Assembly (NCBI GenBank): GCA_020060625.1
Contig: JAGUZU010000106.1
Coordinates: 34,326 to 98,325, forward strand
DNA from: Anaerolineales bacterium
GTDB lineage: Bacteria; Chloroflexota; Anaerolineae; Anaerolineales; Villigracilaceae
Direction of reading: 5' to 3'
Length of the DNA stretch: 64,000 nucleotides
A model generated the notes under the pieces. It saw only the letters and a list, made by a program, of their open reading frames with translations, searched no databases and was not told where the DNA came from. The translations under genes were made by a program, and so were the position numbers. This document shows, piece by piece, positions 49,113-57,072 of the stretch. Positions within the stretch are counted from its first letter, which is position 1. The number at the start of each line of letters is the position of its first letter.

Positions 49113-51590
49113 CTATGGTCTGATGTAAAGCCCAAGATGATTGGCAACAGCGCGTTCCCTGCCGGGTTTGCCGAGGTCGACGGGGGAGTTTAGCACGCGG
49201 GCTTTGCCGTCGAAGCCTTGAATGACCATGGTGGAGGAACCGCCGCCGTCCATGTTGGCTCCGTGATGGACGCCGTAGGAGATCAGCAGTTCCGCCAGTT
49301 CGGGGAAGGTGACGCCTTCGCTGTACCCGGGCTGGCGTCCATCCACGACCATGAGGGTAAGCCAGCGCGCGTTTTTGTTCACGCCGATGGCGGTGCGGGG
49401 CGCGGGGGCTTGCGCCGCCAGATTCTTGACTGTTTTTCCGTCCATTACCACCATGCGGTCGCCGGAGACCGCGTTGAAAACGTTGCCGCCGAATTTGTTG
49501 AAAGAGACTTGATTCTTCCTCCCGATGTAGAGGACAGGTTGGATGGTCTTCTTTGGCGAGTAGATCGTTCCGCGCGAGGCGGCGAAATCGGAGACGCGGA
49601 CGGGCTCGCCGCCGTTCGGGCAAAGCGCGGCGGGGCTGTAGGAGGCGTCCAGGTAACTGAAATATCCGCCGTTGACGGCGACGTGCAGTTTGAATTCATC
49701 GAGGAATTTGGATGCGGTACGCGTACACAGAATGTCCGTGTTGTTTGATGAGGGCGTTACCAGGAATTCCAACTTTGCGGTTTGCAGGTCGATTGCCATG
49801 ACATGGACGACGATTGGGCGCGGGGATGTTAAATCCTTTCGCAGGTAGGTAATGCCGGGGGTAATGCTCTGTGTGATCGAGGACGGGCGCTCGTTTCCAA
49901 TCGGGACAAGGTAATCCTTTGAACACCAGCCGATGAGACCGTCCAGTTTTTGAATTTGCACCCAGCCGGGGGTGGTCGAATCATCGAGGGCGGGGAGGGT
50001 ATCGTTTTTCAAAACCTTGGCGGTGATTTTGTCGTTCAAGCCTGGTCCCTCGCGGACGTTGAGAACGGTGGTGTTGACGCGATACCAAGTCCTGTCTTTG
50101 TGATCGGGCACTGGCGTGGTCGGCGGGGGTTCGGTCGGCTGCGGCGCATGGACACTGATCAGGTATTCGCTGTAACTCCAGCCGATGAGGGTTCCATCCT
50201 GGTTGCGGATGTTGGTCCAGGAGCCGTCGGTGGTTTCGCCGATCTTTTCGACGAGTTCGCCGAAGTAGACCAGCCCTATCGAGTCATGTTCCAGTCCCGG
50301 TCCCGAGCGGACTTTCAGCGACGAGGCAGTGACGCGATACCAGTTTGTGTCCTCTTCTTCTGGCGGAGGTGTGGGTTCTGGCGCGGGCGTCGGCGTCGGC
50401 GCGTCTGTCTCTGCTAAGTAATCGTTGGAACTCCAGCCGGTCAGGCTGTCATCCGTTTTGCGGATTTGAAGCCAGGAGCGGTCGGTATTTGCTCCGATCT
50501 CCCGCACCACATCATTGAAGAAGATGCTTCCAACCTGGTTGAAGTTTACGCCGGGTCCTTCGCGTACCCGCAGGGATGCGGTTGTGACGCGATGCCACTT
50601 CGATGTGGGAGGCGGCTCGGGCGTTGGTTCCGGCTCGGGCGTTGGCTCCGGCTCGGGCGTTGGCTCCGGTTCGGGTTCAGGTTCAGGCTCGGGCGTCGGT
50701 TGAGGCGCGCTCACTCGCTGCAGATAGGCGGCGAAACTCCATCCGGTCAACCCATCTTCTCTTTTGATGTTGAGCCAGGTCCGGTCTGAATTTGCGCCGA
50801 TCTCCTCCACCACTTGATTGAGGAGAATGCTGCCGATTTGTTTATGGGTCAACCCGGGTCCTTCGCGCACTTTGAGGGATGGCACGGTAACGCGGAAGAA
50901 TTTGCTGAGGGGCGGCGGTTCGGGGATGGGCGTTTCGCTGAGATTGAACCTCGCGCGGAACGCTTCGATGTCGCCGTTGAAATAGTTCAGGTCTATGTTC
51001 TTGCTTTCCACGCCGTACAGGGAGCCGTCGCCGTTGTCGGTAAATTGCCAGAACGTCCAATCCGTCCACGGTTTGGGGACGAGCGGGCTGGCGGCGCCAT
51101 AATTTGCGACCCAAAGAGGATATTGTTTGAAGTAGTTCAGGGATGCAGTGGGGATGCCCGCAGCAACCGTGTTTTCGAGCCAGTAGTAATAGGCGGTATA
51201 GATGCCGATCTCTTTGCCGGGGATGAGTTCCTTGATGCGTTCAAGGAAGGTGTACCAGTGTTTCCATCCCCTGAACGAGCCGTTGTAGTTATCTTCGAAA
51301 TCCGCCCAATGGGGCAGTTCGCCGTACTCCCCGTCGAATAACGACGCCCATAACTCCGCCTGTTTTTTGGGATCGACGCGGCTGTCGTAGAACCAGTACG
51401 AGCCGCGCGGGATGCCCGCCAGTTTTGCCTCGCGCCAGTTGACCTTGAAGTCGCGGTCTGACCAGAGATTTTGCCCGGCGCGGATGATGACATAGCCCGC
51501 GTTGGCGCGCATTCTCCTGAAGTCAATGCCTTCGGGGGTTTGCGGGTCGTCCTGATAAAAACTAACATCGGGTCCGATGACGTTCGCCAT
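49113..51590 (-). CDS. GH25 lysozyme-like, SH3 repeats and phosphodiester glycosidase (NAGPA) protein
   Basis: The protein of about 825 residues has several domains. Residues 4-215 are a GH25 lysozyme domain: GPDVSFYQDD, GYVIIRAGQNLW, PHWADFEDN, IGIYTAYYYW and WQFTDNGDG. Four bacterial SH3 domains follow, each with a '(L)KVREGPGL' unit and linked by Pro/Glu/Thr-rich strings. The C-terminal 220 residues are a NAGPA (phosphodiester glycosidase) domain with HVAVNGGYFSY, RTAIGVNKN and GANMDGGGSSTM. It would act on peptidoglycan and a linked glycan. No signal peptide is seen with the ATG at 51590, which has AAGGAG eight bases upstream; a GTG is open three codons earlier. Confidence 0.9.
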   Translation of the reverse strand: MANVIGPDVSFYQDDPQTPEGIDFRRMRANAGYVIIRAGQNLWSDRDFKVNWREAKLAGIPRGSYWFYDSRVDPKKQAELWASLFDGEYGELPHWADFEDNYNGSFRGWKHWYTFLERIKELIPGKEIGIYTAYYYWLENTVAAGIPTASLNYFKQYPLWVANYGAASPLVPKPWTDWTFWQFTDNGDGSLYGVESKNIDLNYFNGDIEAFRARFNLSETPIPEPPPLSKFFRVTVPSLKVREGPGLTHKQIGSILLNQVVEEIGANSDRTWLNIKREDGLTGWSFAAYLQRVSAPQPTPEPEPEPEPEPTPEPEPTPEPEPTPEPPPTSKWHRVTTASLRVREGPGVNFNQVGSIFFNDVVREIGANTDRSWLQIRKTDDSLTGWSSNDYLAETDAPTPTPAPEPTPPPEEEDTNWYRVTASSLKVRSGPGLEHDSIGLVYFGELVEKIGETTDGSWTNIRNQDGTLIGWSYSEYLISVHAPQPTEPPPTTPVPDHKDRTWYRVNTTVLNVREGPGLNDKITAKVLKNDTLPALDDSTTPGWVQIQKLDGLIGWCSKDYLVPIGNERPSSITQSITPGITYLRKDLTSPRPIVVHVMAIDLQTAKLEFLVTPSSNNTDILCTRTASKFLDEFKLHVAVNGGYFSYLDASYSPAALCPNGGEPVRVSDFAASRGTIYSPKKTIQPVLYIGRKNQVSFNKFGGNVFNAVSGDRMVVMDGKTVKNLAAQAPAPRTAIGVNKNARWLTLMVVDGRQPGYSEGVTFPELAELLISYGVHHGANMDGGGSSTMVIQGFDGKARVLNSPVDLGKPGRERAVANHLGLYIRP

Positions 51591-51638
51591 GATATTCACT
51601 CCTTGTTGTTAGTTGGCTTTAAAAAAATTATACAGGAT

Positions 51639-51992
51639 TTACAGGGCATTTTCAAAATGAGTAATCACGGGGTTCGCGCCGGGCTTGCCCTCGATAGCAA
51701 TCACGTCTATCTGCCAGTGATCTATCCCGTGTTCGGCGGCATAGTAATTTGCGGCGTTGAGCATGTGCTCGCGCTTGCGTGTAGTGATTTGATGTTCCGG
51801 CAGGAAGTTTTTGCTGGAGGTCAGCGTTTTCACTTCGACGAAGATCGTTGTCCCATTTTGTTCGGCGACGATGTCAATCTCGCCATAGGGAGTGCGCACA
51901 TTGCGGGCGACGATGCAAAAACCCCGCTTCATCATAAAGCCGACGGCTGTTTCCTCGCCCCAGGCTCCCACACGCTGGTTGTGATTCGTCAT
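51639..51992 (-). CDS. yraN: YraN/UPF0102-family endonuclease-like protein
   Basis: The 117-residue protein has the restriction-endonuclease-like core of UPF0102: VGAWGEETAVGFMMKRG, YGEIDIVAEQNGTTIFVEVKT with the Asp, Glu and Lys of the PD-ExK site, and HWQIDVIAI. The family is found in almost all bacteria and is thought to act in DNA repair or uptake, but the role is not settled. Its start overlaps the upstream gene by four bases. Confidence 0.93.
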   Translation of the reverse strand: MTNHNQRVGAWGEETAVGFMMKRGFCIVARNVRTPYGEIDIVAEQNGTTIFVEVKTLTSSKNFLPEHQITTRKREHMLNAANYYAAEHGIDHWQIDVIAIEGKPGANPVITHFENAL

Positions 51993-53191
51993 GAAACGAA
52001 ACGCTCCATGAAACCGCGCAGGCGGGCGCGCCAGCTGCTTTTGCGCGGTCTGAATTCATTGACCAGGTTTTCATAGCGGCTCAGCATGAGTTTGGTTGTG
52101 CGTTCGATGTCGTAGGCGATGGAGGCGTCGCGTGCTGAATGGCTCATTTGAGTGCGCAGGACTGGGTCGAGGACGAGGCGGGTGAGTTTGGCGGTGAAGG
52201 CAGGCTGGTCGTGCGTCGCAAGGAAGCCTGTCTTGCCGTCTTCCACCGTGTCGCTCACGCCGACGGATTCGATGCCCATGACCGGAAGCCCCGTCCCCAT
52301 CGCTTCGATGATGGAAAGCGGATGCACCTCCGTAACCGATGCCGTGACGAAGATATTGCCCATGGCGAGATAGGCGGGGAGTTTGCCGTAGTCCACCTTG
52401 CCCGCCATGCGGACGCGTGATGCGACGTTCAAGTCATTGATGAGTGAACGGATTTCATGCTCGAATTGCTGGGAACCGCCGCCAATGAGCATGAGATGAA
52501 CGTTCGGGATGGCTTTGGCGATGCCTGAAAACGACTCGAGCAGAAATGGAATATTCTTTTCGGGCGCGATGCGTCCCGCATAAACAAGAAGGATATCGTC
52601 TTCCTTGTAGCCGAACTGCGCGCGGGGGAGCGGTGTTGCCGCGTGGAAATTTTTCAAGTCTACGCCGTTGGGAACGATCTCGATCTTGCCCTCGACATTG
52701 AGTTCGCGCAAAACCTTTTCCATGCCCGCTGAAGGTGTGATGACAAGGTCTACTGCCTTGCAGAAGGGCGGCATGTAGGCTTGCAAAAGCCCGTTGCTGA
52801 CCTCGTCGGGCATGAGCGGGAGGTAGGCTTGCGCGTACAGGTCGTAGCGGGTGTGGTTGGTGAAAAGGATGGGGATTCGCAGGGGGCGGCAGTAACGAAG
52901 AGCGAGGCGTCCGCTCAGGAACGGGTGATGAACGTGGACGACGTCCATGGTTTGCAGGAGTTTCTTCGCGGCGCGCGTGTAGCGCATGGAGAGGTAAAAG
53001 CCCGTATCCGCCAGCGGCACTCCCGGACTGCGAATTACATTCGGTTCATTATCTTCGTATTCCAGATCGCCAAAGGTAAAAACAAATACCTCGTGTCCGG
53101 CTTTTTCAAGGTGCTGTTTATTGATCTCGACATAATTGGTTATGCCGCTGATATACGGTTTGTAGCTGTCAACCATCATTCCGATGCGCAT
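51989..53191 (-). CDS. GT4-family glycosyltransferase
   Basis: The 400-residue protein is a two-domain GT-B enzyme. The N-terminus has MMVDSYKPYISGITNYVE, HVHHPFLSGRLAL and FTNHTRYDLYAQ. The C-terminal half has YAGRIAPEKNIPFLLESF, LIGGGSQQFEHEI, and the donor-binding EVHPLSIIEAMGTGLPV. This matches the GT4 type that makes glycolipids, for example diglucosyl- or mannosyl-diacylglycerol and phosphatidylinositol mannosides. A C-terminal Arg-rich helix could bind the membrane. It is upstream of yraN with a four-base overlap and faces away from the sulfur-carrier gene. Confidence 0.88.
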   Translation of the reverse strand: MRIGMMVDSYKPYISGITNYVEINKQHLEKAGHEVFVFTFGDLEYEDNEPNVIRSPGVPLADTGFYLSMRYTRAAKKLLQTMDVVHVHHPFLSGRLALRYCRPLRIPILFTNHTRYDLYAQAYLPLMPDEVSNGLLQAYMPPFCKAVDLVITPSAGMEKVLRELNVEGKIEIVPNGVDLKNFHAATPLPRAQFGYKEDDILLVYAGRIAPEKNIPFLLESFSGIAKAIPNVHLMLIGGGSQQFEHEIRSLINDLNVASRVRMAGKVDYGKLPAYLAMGNIFVTASVTEVHPLSIIEAMGTGLPVMGIESVGVSDTVEDGKTGFLATHDQPAFTAKLTRLVLDPVLRTQMSHSARDASIAYDIERTTKLMLSRYENLVNEFRPRKSSWRARLRGFMERFVS

Positions 53192-53244
53192 ACCGATATG
53201 CTACGGCATGGGCAGGCGAATGTCAAGCGGGAATTCGGGCATGG

Positions 53245-53250
53245 TAGAAT
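53245..53250 (+). promoter_or_regulatory. -10 box of the sulfur-carrier gene
   Basis: TAGAAT sits 21 bases before the ATG at 53272, with AAGGAG in between, so here the leader is short but has a ribosome site. No good -35 box is seen. Confidence 0.4.
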
Positions 53251-53271
53251 GGAAGCCCTTAAGGAGAAAAG

Positions 53272-53466
53272 ATGCCGGTGACGCTTGTGTTACGCGACAA
53301 GGAATATGAAGTGAAGGCAGGCATGACCCTGCTGGATGCGTTGAAGAAAAGCAACATCGTTCCGGAATCCGTGATCGCGACCCGTGACGGCGAAATGATC
53401 ACGGAGGATGAGATTTTGAAAGACGGTGAGAAGATAAAATTGATCGCGGTGATATCGGGTGGATAA
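53272..53466 (+). CDS. Ubiquitin-like sulfur carrier (MoaD/ThiS/TtuB type)
   Basis: The 64-residue protein is a small beta-grasp protein that ends in Gly-Gly (KLIAVISGG), the hallmark of sulfur carriers activated at the C-terminus. It has EYEVKAGMTLLDALKKSNI and KDGEKIKLIAV. It lies about 100 bases before a TtuA-type tRNA thiolase, so it is most likely the TtuB-like carrier for that enzyme, not the carrier for molybdopterin or thiamine, since none of those genes are near. A ribosome site AAGGAG is present. An activating E1-like enzyme is not in the window. Confidence 0.88.
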   Translation: MPVTLVLRDKEYEVKAGMTLLDALKKSNIVPESVIATRDGEMITEDEILKDGEKIKLIAVISGG

Positions 53467-53555
53467 TGTCATTGCGAGGCAGCGTTCTTCCGCCGAAGCA
53501 ATCTCCGTTTAAGGCGGAGACTGCTTCATGGCGCGAGGCGCCACTCGCAGCGACA
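53467..53555. repeat. Dispersed palindromic repeat, copy 2
   Basis: TGTCATTGCGAG (53467-53478) faces CTCGCAGCGACA (53544-53555), and inner arms GAAGCAATCTCCG (53495-53507) face CGGAGACTGCTTC (53515-53527), with few mismatches. It is the same family as the element at 20599 and fills the gap inside the sulfur-carrier operon. Confidence 0.85.
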
Positions 53556-53565
53556 GGTGAAAACT

Positions 53566-54501
53566 ATGAAATGTAGAAAATGCGGCGGCAAAGCTTCGGT
53601 CAACATGCGCCAGCATAAACTGGCATTGTGCAAGGAACATTACCTTGAATGGATTCCCGAACAGACCGAACGCTTCATAAAGAAATATCACATGTTTGCC
53701 CGCGATGAGAGAATTCTGGTGGCGGTTTCGGGCGGCAAGGATTCGCTCTCGCTTTGGGATATTCTCGCGCGTCTCGGTTATCAGGCGGATGGACTGTATC
53801 TTGGTCTTGGGATTGACGGCGGCATCGGCTATTCCCATGAGTCTCAGCGGTTGAGCCAAAAGTTTGCGGATGAAAACAACCTCAAATTGCATGTGGTGGA
53901 TATCGAAGGGGAATATGGGCATTCCATTCCCGTTCTTTCAGAAATCAGCCATCGCGGACATGGCAAGCCGTGCGCCGTTTGCGGTTTAGCGAAGCGCCAT
54001 GAAATGAACCGCATCGCGCGGGACCTCGGGTATGATGTCCTCGCCACAGGGCATAACCTCGACGATGAAGCTGCCGTCCTCTTTGGCAACACCTTGAATT
54101 GGTCTGCGGAATACCTGCTCCGGCAAGGACCTGTCCTGCCCGCTTCGGATGGTTTCGCGCGCAAAGTCAAGCCGTTGTGCCGCTTCTATGAACGCGAGAT
54201 GACCGCCTACGCGCTGGCGCGGGGAATCGAATATATCTACGACGAATGTCCCTTTGCGGAGGGTTCGCAGCAGATCTTCTACAAAGAGGCGCTCAATCAA
54301 CTGGAGAGCGCCCGTCCCGGCGCAAAGCTGACGTTTTATCTGAAGTTTCTGGAAGCGAGAAAAAGCGGGGAATTGTTTGTCGAAAAGAATATCGAACATG
54401 CGCGTTTGCATGCCTGCCCCAATTGCGGACAGCCCACGTCCGCGCCTGGCTTGTGCTCATTTTGCAGGATGGTCGAAAAGGCAAAGGTTGAAACTGAATA
54501 A
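53566..54501 (+). CDS. ttuA: tRNA 2-thiouridine synthase TtuA-like (PP-loop)
   Basis: The protein of about 311 residues begins with a zinc finger CRKCGGKA and a Cys near residue 25. The PP-loop VAVSGGKDSLSLW follows at about 55, then the middle PCAVCGLAKRHEMNRIA with the Cys pair that binds the Fe-S cluster. LATGHNLDDEAAVLFGNTL and a C-terminal zinc finger (CPNCGQPT...CSFC) end it. This order is that of TtuA/Ncs6, which thiolates uridine in tRNA with sulfur from a carrier protein. I start at the ATG at 53566; a GTG three codons earlier is open. The tRNA position (54 or 34) cannot be told. A terminator follows. Confidence 0.92.
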   Translation: MKCRKCGGKASVNMRQHKLALCKEHYLEWIPEQTERFIKKYHMFARDERILVAVSGGKDSLSLWDILARLGYQADGLYLGLGIDGGIGYSHESQRLSQKFADENNLKLHVVDIEGEYGHSIPVLSEISHRGHGKPCAVCGLAKRHEMNRIARDLGYDVLATGHNLDDEAAVLFGNTLNWSAEYLLRQGPVLPASDGFARKVKPLCRFYEREMTAYALARGIEYIYDECPFAEGSQQIFYKEALNQLESARPGAKLTFYLKFLEARKSGELFVEKNIEHARLHACPNCGQPTSAPGLCSFCRMVEKAKVETE

Positions 54502-54531
54502 AAATGCGCCGGGTTTTCGACGGCGCATTTT
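54501..54531. terminator. Two-way intrinsic terminator
   Basis: AAAATGCGCCG and CGGCGCATTTT form an 11-bp stem with a 9-base loop, and T-runs flank it. It ends ttuA and the kinase gene that comes from the other side. Confidence 0.9.
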
Positions 54532-55521
54532 TTATCTTAATAACGTGGTTATCAAACCAAGAAAGAACAAACCGATTGCGATGTACCCCGCGATCTGCTC
54601 GGGTGTGAACAATGTGATGCGCGGCGCTTCAAAACTCAGATGATCGAAATTGTGTCCCGACGGGATTTCCCGCTTTCCAAGAAGCGCATCGCGGAAGGTG
54701 GTGACGTTCGGCGGGCGGCTGTCCGGGTGCAGGGACATTGCCCACTGGATGGCTTTTTCCACATGGGGGCTGATGCGTGGATTGATCTCACGAGGCGGGA
54801 TCAGGCTGCGGGGAGTCAGGAAGCGTTTGCGTACCTCGGCGGGCGGTTCGTTTGTCAGCAGGTGATAGAGAGTCGCGCCGAATGAAAAGATATCCGCGCG
54901 CGGGTCGGTATGCGTATCGTCCCCGCCGTATTGTTCCAACGGGGTGTAAAGCGCAGTTCCCTGACCTTGAATAACGGTGATGGTCACTTCATCGGGAGCC
55001 ATGATTTTTACGAGGCCGAAATCCACAAGTTTGACCAGTCCGCTGGGCGTGAGTTTCAAGTTGCTGGGTTTGATGTCGCGGTGGATGATGGGCGGGTCCT
55101 GATGGTGGAGATAATTCAACGCGTCCGCGATTTGTACCGCCCAGCGCAGCACTTCGTTTTCCGAAAGGAAGGATTTGTTGCGGCGCGCTTCCTGCATTCG
55201 CTCGCGCAGGTCCTTGCCGGGGACGTAATCCATCACCAGATAATCGCGCGCACCCTCGGGGAAATAATCCGAGACCTTTGGCAGGTTGGGGTGATCGAGG
55301 CGCGCAAGAACAGATGCCTCGCGAAAGAACTGCTCGCGGGCTTGCGCAAAAATATCCGGCGGGAGAGCCTGGTTATGCTCAACTTCCTTGAGCGCGCAAA
55401 GGCGGCCTTGCAGACGTAAATCCTCGGCAAGATAAATATTGCCGGTGCCGCCCTGCCCGATCTGTTCGCGGACCTTGTAGCGTTCGCGCAGGATCTCCCC
55501 TTTCTTTAACGATTGGGGCAA
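54532..55521 (-). CDS. Serine/threonine protein kinase with C-terminal membrane helix
   Basis: The kinase domain covers residues 13-270. It has IGQGGTGNIYLAED (ATP loop), LCALKEVE (Lys), PIIHRDIKPSNLKL (catalytic loop), LVDFGLVKIM (metal site) and TALYTPLEQYGG (activation end), so all catalytic residues are present. A single membrane helix is at the end (AGYIAIGLFFLGLITTLL), so the kinase faces the cytoplasm with a short or no outer domain. The start is TTG with AAAGGAGA upstream. It is divergent from an FHA-winged-helix gene; FHA domains bind phosphothreonine, so that protein is a likely partner. Confidence 0.93.
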   Translation of the reverse strand: MPQSLKKGEILRERYKVREQIGQGGTGNIYLAEDLRLQGRLCALKEVEHNQALPPDIFAQAREQFFREASVLARLDHPNLPKVSDYFPEGARDYLVMDYVPGKDLRERMQEARRNKSFLSENEVLRWAVQIADALNYLHHQDPPIIHRDIKPSNLKLTPSGLVKLVDFGLVKIMAPDEVTITVIQGQGTALYTPLEQYGGDDTHTDPRADIFSFGATLYHLLTNEPPAEVRKRFLTPRSLIPPREINPRISPHVEKAIQWAMSLHPDSRPPNVTTFRDALLGKREIPSGHNFDHLSFEAPRITLFTPEQIAGYIAIGLFFLGLITTLLR

Positions 55522-55554
55522 ATCTTCTCCTTTGGTGCTTTCTGCGGATTTTGC

Positions 55555-55595
55555 TGATACGTGATTCGTTTCGGCGTCGTATCACTTGCGTATCA
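55555..55595. promoter_or_regulatory. Repeated half-sites between kinase and FHA genes
   Basis: TGATACG (55555-55561), CGTATCA (55578-55584) and CGTATCA (55589-55595) are three copies of one 7-base site, two direct and one inverted. TATAAT-like boxes lie downstream (near 55615 and 55650). The winged-helix protein encoded downstream may bind here and control both directions. Confidence 0.5.
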
Positions 55596-55733
55596 GGATT
55601 CGCGCAATTTACAATATAATCATGCACGAAATCCACTTTTCTGCTATATTATAAACGTCTTTGCTCTTGTGGAATATGCAGTCTTTAGAATTGTTATTTT
55701 TCGAAACTTATAAAAGGCGGTGGTTGAGCGGCT

Positions 55734-56390
55734 ATGGAACACGAAGATGAATTCCCGGTCCTTGTTGCGCAGGACGGTCCCCTGAATGGACAACGATGGT
55801 CATTGAATCACACGCTGGTAGTGGGGCGCGATCCGAGTTGCGACATCCACGTTCAAGACCGGCAGGTATCCCGCTTTCACGCGCGGCTCACGCCGACGCC
55901 GGAAGGGGTGACTCTCGAAGACCTCGGAAGCAAGAATGGCACGAACCACAACGGCGTGGAACTGTCCGCGCCGGTCATGTTGCAGGATGGCGACCTGCTC
56001 GGGATCGCGCTCGCGCAGCAATTTATCTTCCTTACGTCCGATGCCACCATGCCTCTCGCGCAGGGTGGAACCCGCTCCGGGCGTTTGCTGATGGATCAAA
56101 AATCGCGGCAGGTGTGGGTCAAGCAGCAACAGCTTGCGCCGCCGCTTTCCGCGCAGCAGTTCAAGCTTCTATGGCTGATATATGAAAAGCAGGGACAGGT
56201 CATCAGCCGCAGCGAACTCGTTTCGGTTGTATGGGGCGAGGAGCAAGTGGCGGGCGTCTCCGACCAGGCTTTGGATGCGTTGATCCGCCGCCTGCGCGAC
56301 CGCCTGGCTGTGCTGGACCCAAGCCATCAATACATCAACACCGTGCGCGGACACGGATTGCGCTTGGACAACCCCCCGCAAGGCGAATAA
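55734..56390 (+). CDS. FHA-domain winged-helix transcription regulator
   Basis: Residues 20-105 form an FHA domain: TLVVGRDPSCDIHVQDRQ, SRFHARLT and LEDLGSKNGTNHNG, with the Arg, Ser, His and Asn that bind phosphothreonine. Residues 115-212 are an OmpR/PhoB-type winged helix: SAQQFKLLWLIYEKQGQVI, RSELVSVVWG, and DQALDALIRRLRDRL with the YINTVRGHGLRL wing. A FHA-OmpR fusion is thus a phospho-Thr-controlled DNA-binding protein, in place of a receiver domain. The Ser/Thr kinase across the 212-base gap is the natural partner. Its target genes are unknown. Confidence 0.92.
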   Translation: MEHEDEFPVLVAQDGPLNGQRWSLNHTLVVGRDPSCDIHVQDRQVSRFHARLTPTPEGVTLEDLGSKNGTNHNGVELSAPVMLQDGDLLGIALAQQFIFLTSDATMPLAQGGTRSGRLLMDQKSRQVWVKQQQLAPPLSAQQFKLLWLIYEKQGQVISRSELVSVVWGEEQVAGVSDQALDALIRRLRDRLAVLDPSHQYINTVRGHGLRLDNPPQGE

Positions 56391-56395
56391 AGTAT

Positions 56396-56869
56396 ATGGA
56401 TGCCCAGTCGGAAAAACTGCTTGCCCGCGTCGTCCGCGCTTCGCGCATGGCGGCGCTTGCCACGCTGCGCGACGACTCGCCGCAAGTGTCCATGGTGACG
56501 TATGCGGCGGCGGATGATTTTTCCGCCTTCTATATTTTTGTCAGCCGCCTCGCCCAGCACACCATGGATATGCAAAAGAACAAGCGCGTGAGCCTGCTGA
56601 TCGCCGAAAACGACGACGGTAGACCCGACCCGCAGACTCTCGCGCGCGTGTCCATTCGAGGCGCGGCGGAAAGCCTGCAAAACGGGGAGCCGGGTTACAC
56701 CCCCATCAAAGAGATGTATCTTGCGCGTTTTCCCCAATCCGAGCCGCTGTTCCATCTCCAGGATTTTAATTTTTGGCGCATTATCCCGAAAGGCGGACGC
56801 TTCATCGCAGGCTTTGGCAAGGCATATAACATCACATTTGAAACGCTGAAAAAAGTTTCAGCGCGATAA
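56396..56869 (+). CDS. HugZ/pyridoxamine-phosphate-oxidase-fold protein
   Basis: The protein of 157 residues has the split-barrel FMN fold of the pyridoxamine 5'-phosphate oxidase group: SRMAALATLRDDSPQVSMV at the start, FYIFVSRLAQHTMDMQKNKR, VSLLIAENDDG, and RVSIRGAAESLQ. The C-terminus DFNFWRIIPKGGRFIAGFG matches HugZ, which is used in haem breakdown or binding. I start at the ATG at 56396, five bases after the FHA stop; longer frames run into that gene. It could also be a general FMN or F420-like flavoprotein. Confidence 0.82.
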   Translation: MDAQSEKLLARVVRASRMAALATLRDDSPQVSMVTYAAADDFSAFYIFVSRLAQHTMDMQKNKRVSLLIAENDDGRPDPQTLARVSIRGAAESLQNGEPGYTPIKEMYLARFPQSEPLFHLQDFNFWRIIPKGGRFIAGFGKAYNITFETLKKVSAR

Positions 56870-56963
56870 CCCGAACGATTTGCTTTAGAGGTGATAATGA
56901 GTACGCTTTGACCTTTTCGGGCGCAAACACCGCATCTGTGATCAGAAATACTTGACTTCCACT

Positions 56964-56996
56964 AGCACGGCGGAGTTTACTCAACTCCGCCGTGCT
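56964..56996. repeat. Perfect 14-bp intergenic palindrome
   Basis: AGCACGGCGGAGTT and AACTCCGCCGTGCT form a perfect stem around TACTC, and CAC/GTG extend it. It lies in the 203-base gap between two converging genes and may act as a terminator for either, though there is no T-run. The rest of the gap holds no gene. Confidence 0.75.
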
Positions 56997-57040
56997 TGGT
57001 GTACCCTGCCCTCACAGGTATTTACTATGGAAAGGCTCTT

Positions 57041-57060
57041 CGCGGGTCGTAGACCCTGCG
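57041..57060. repeat. Short palindromic repeat with GTAGAC core
   Basis: GGGTC-GTA-GACCC with outer CGC/GCG is an inverted repeat just after the GltD-like gene. It shares the GTC-GTAGAC core with the element before folD. Confidence 0.55.
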
Positions 57061-57072
57061 GGAGCGGAAAAA

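Noticed and set aside
50590-50705. Possible CRISPR-like array in the GH25-SH3 gene
   Set aside because: The repeated units are a coding Pro-Glu-Thr linker without spacers.
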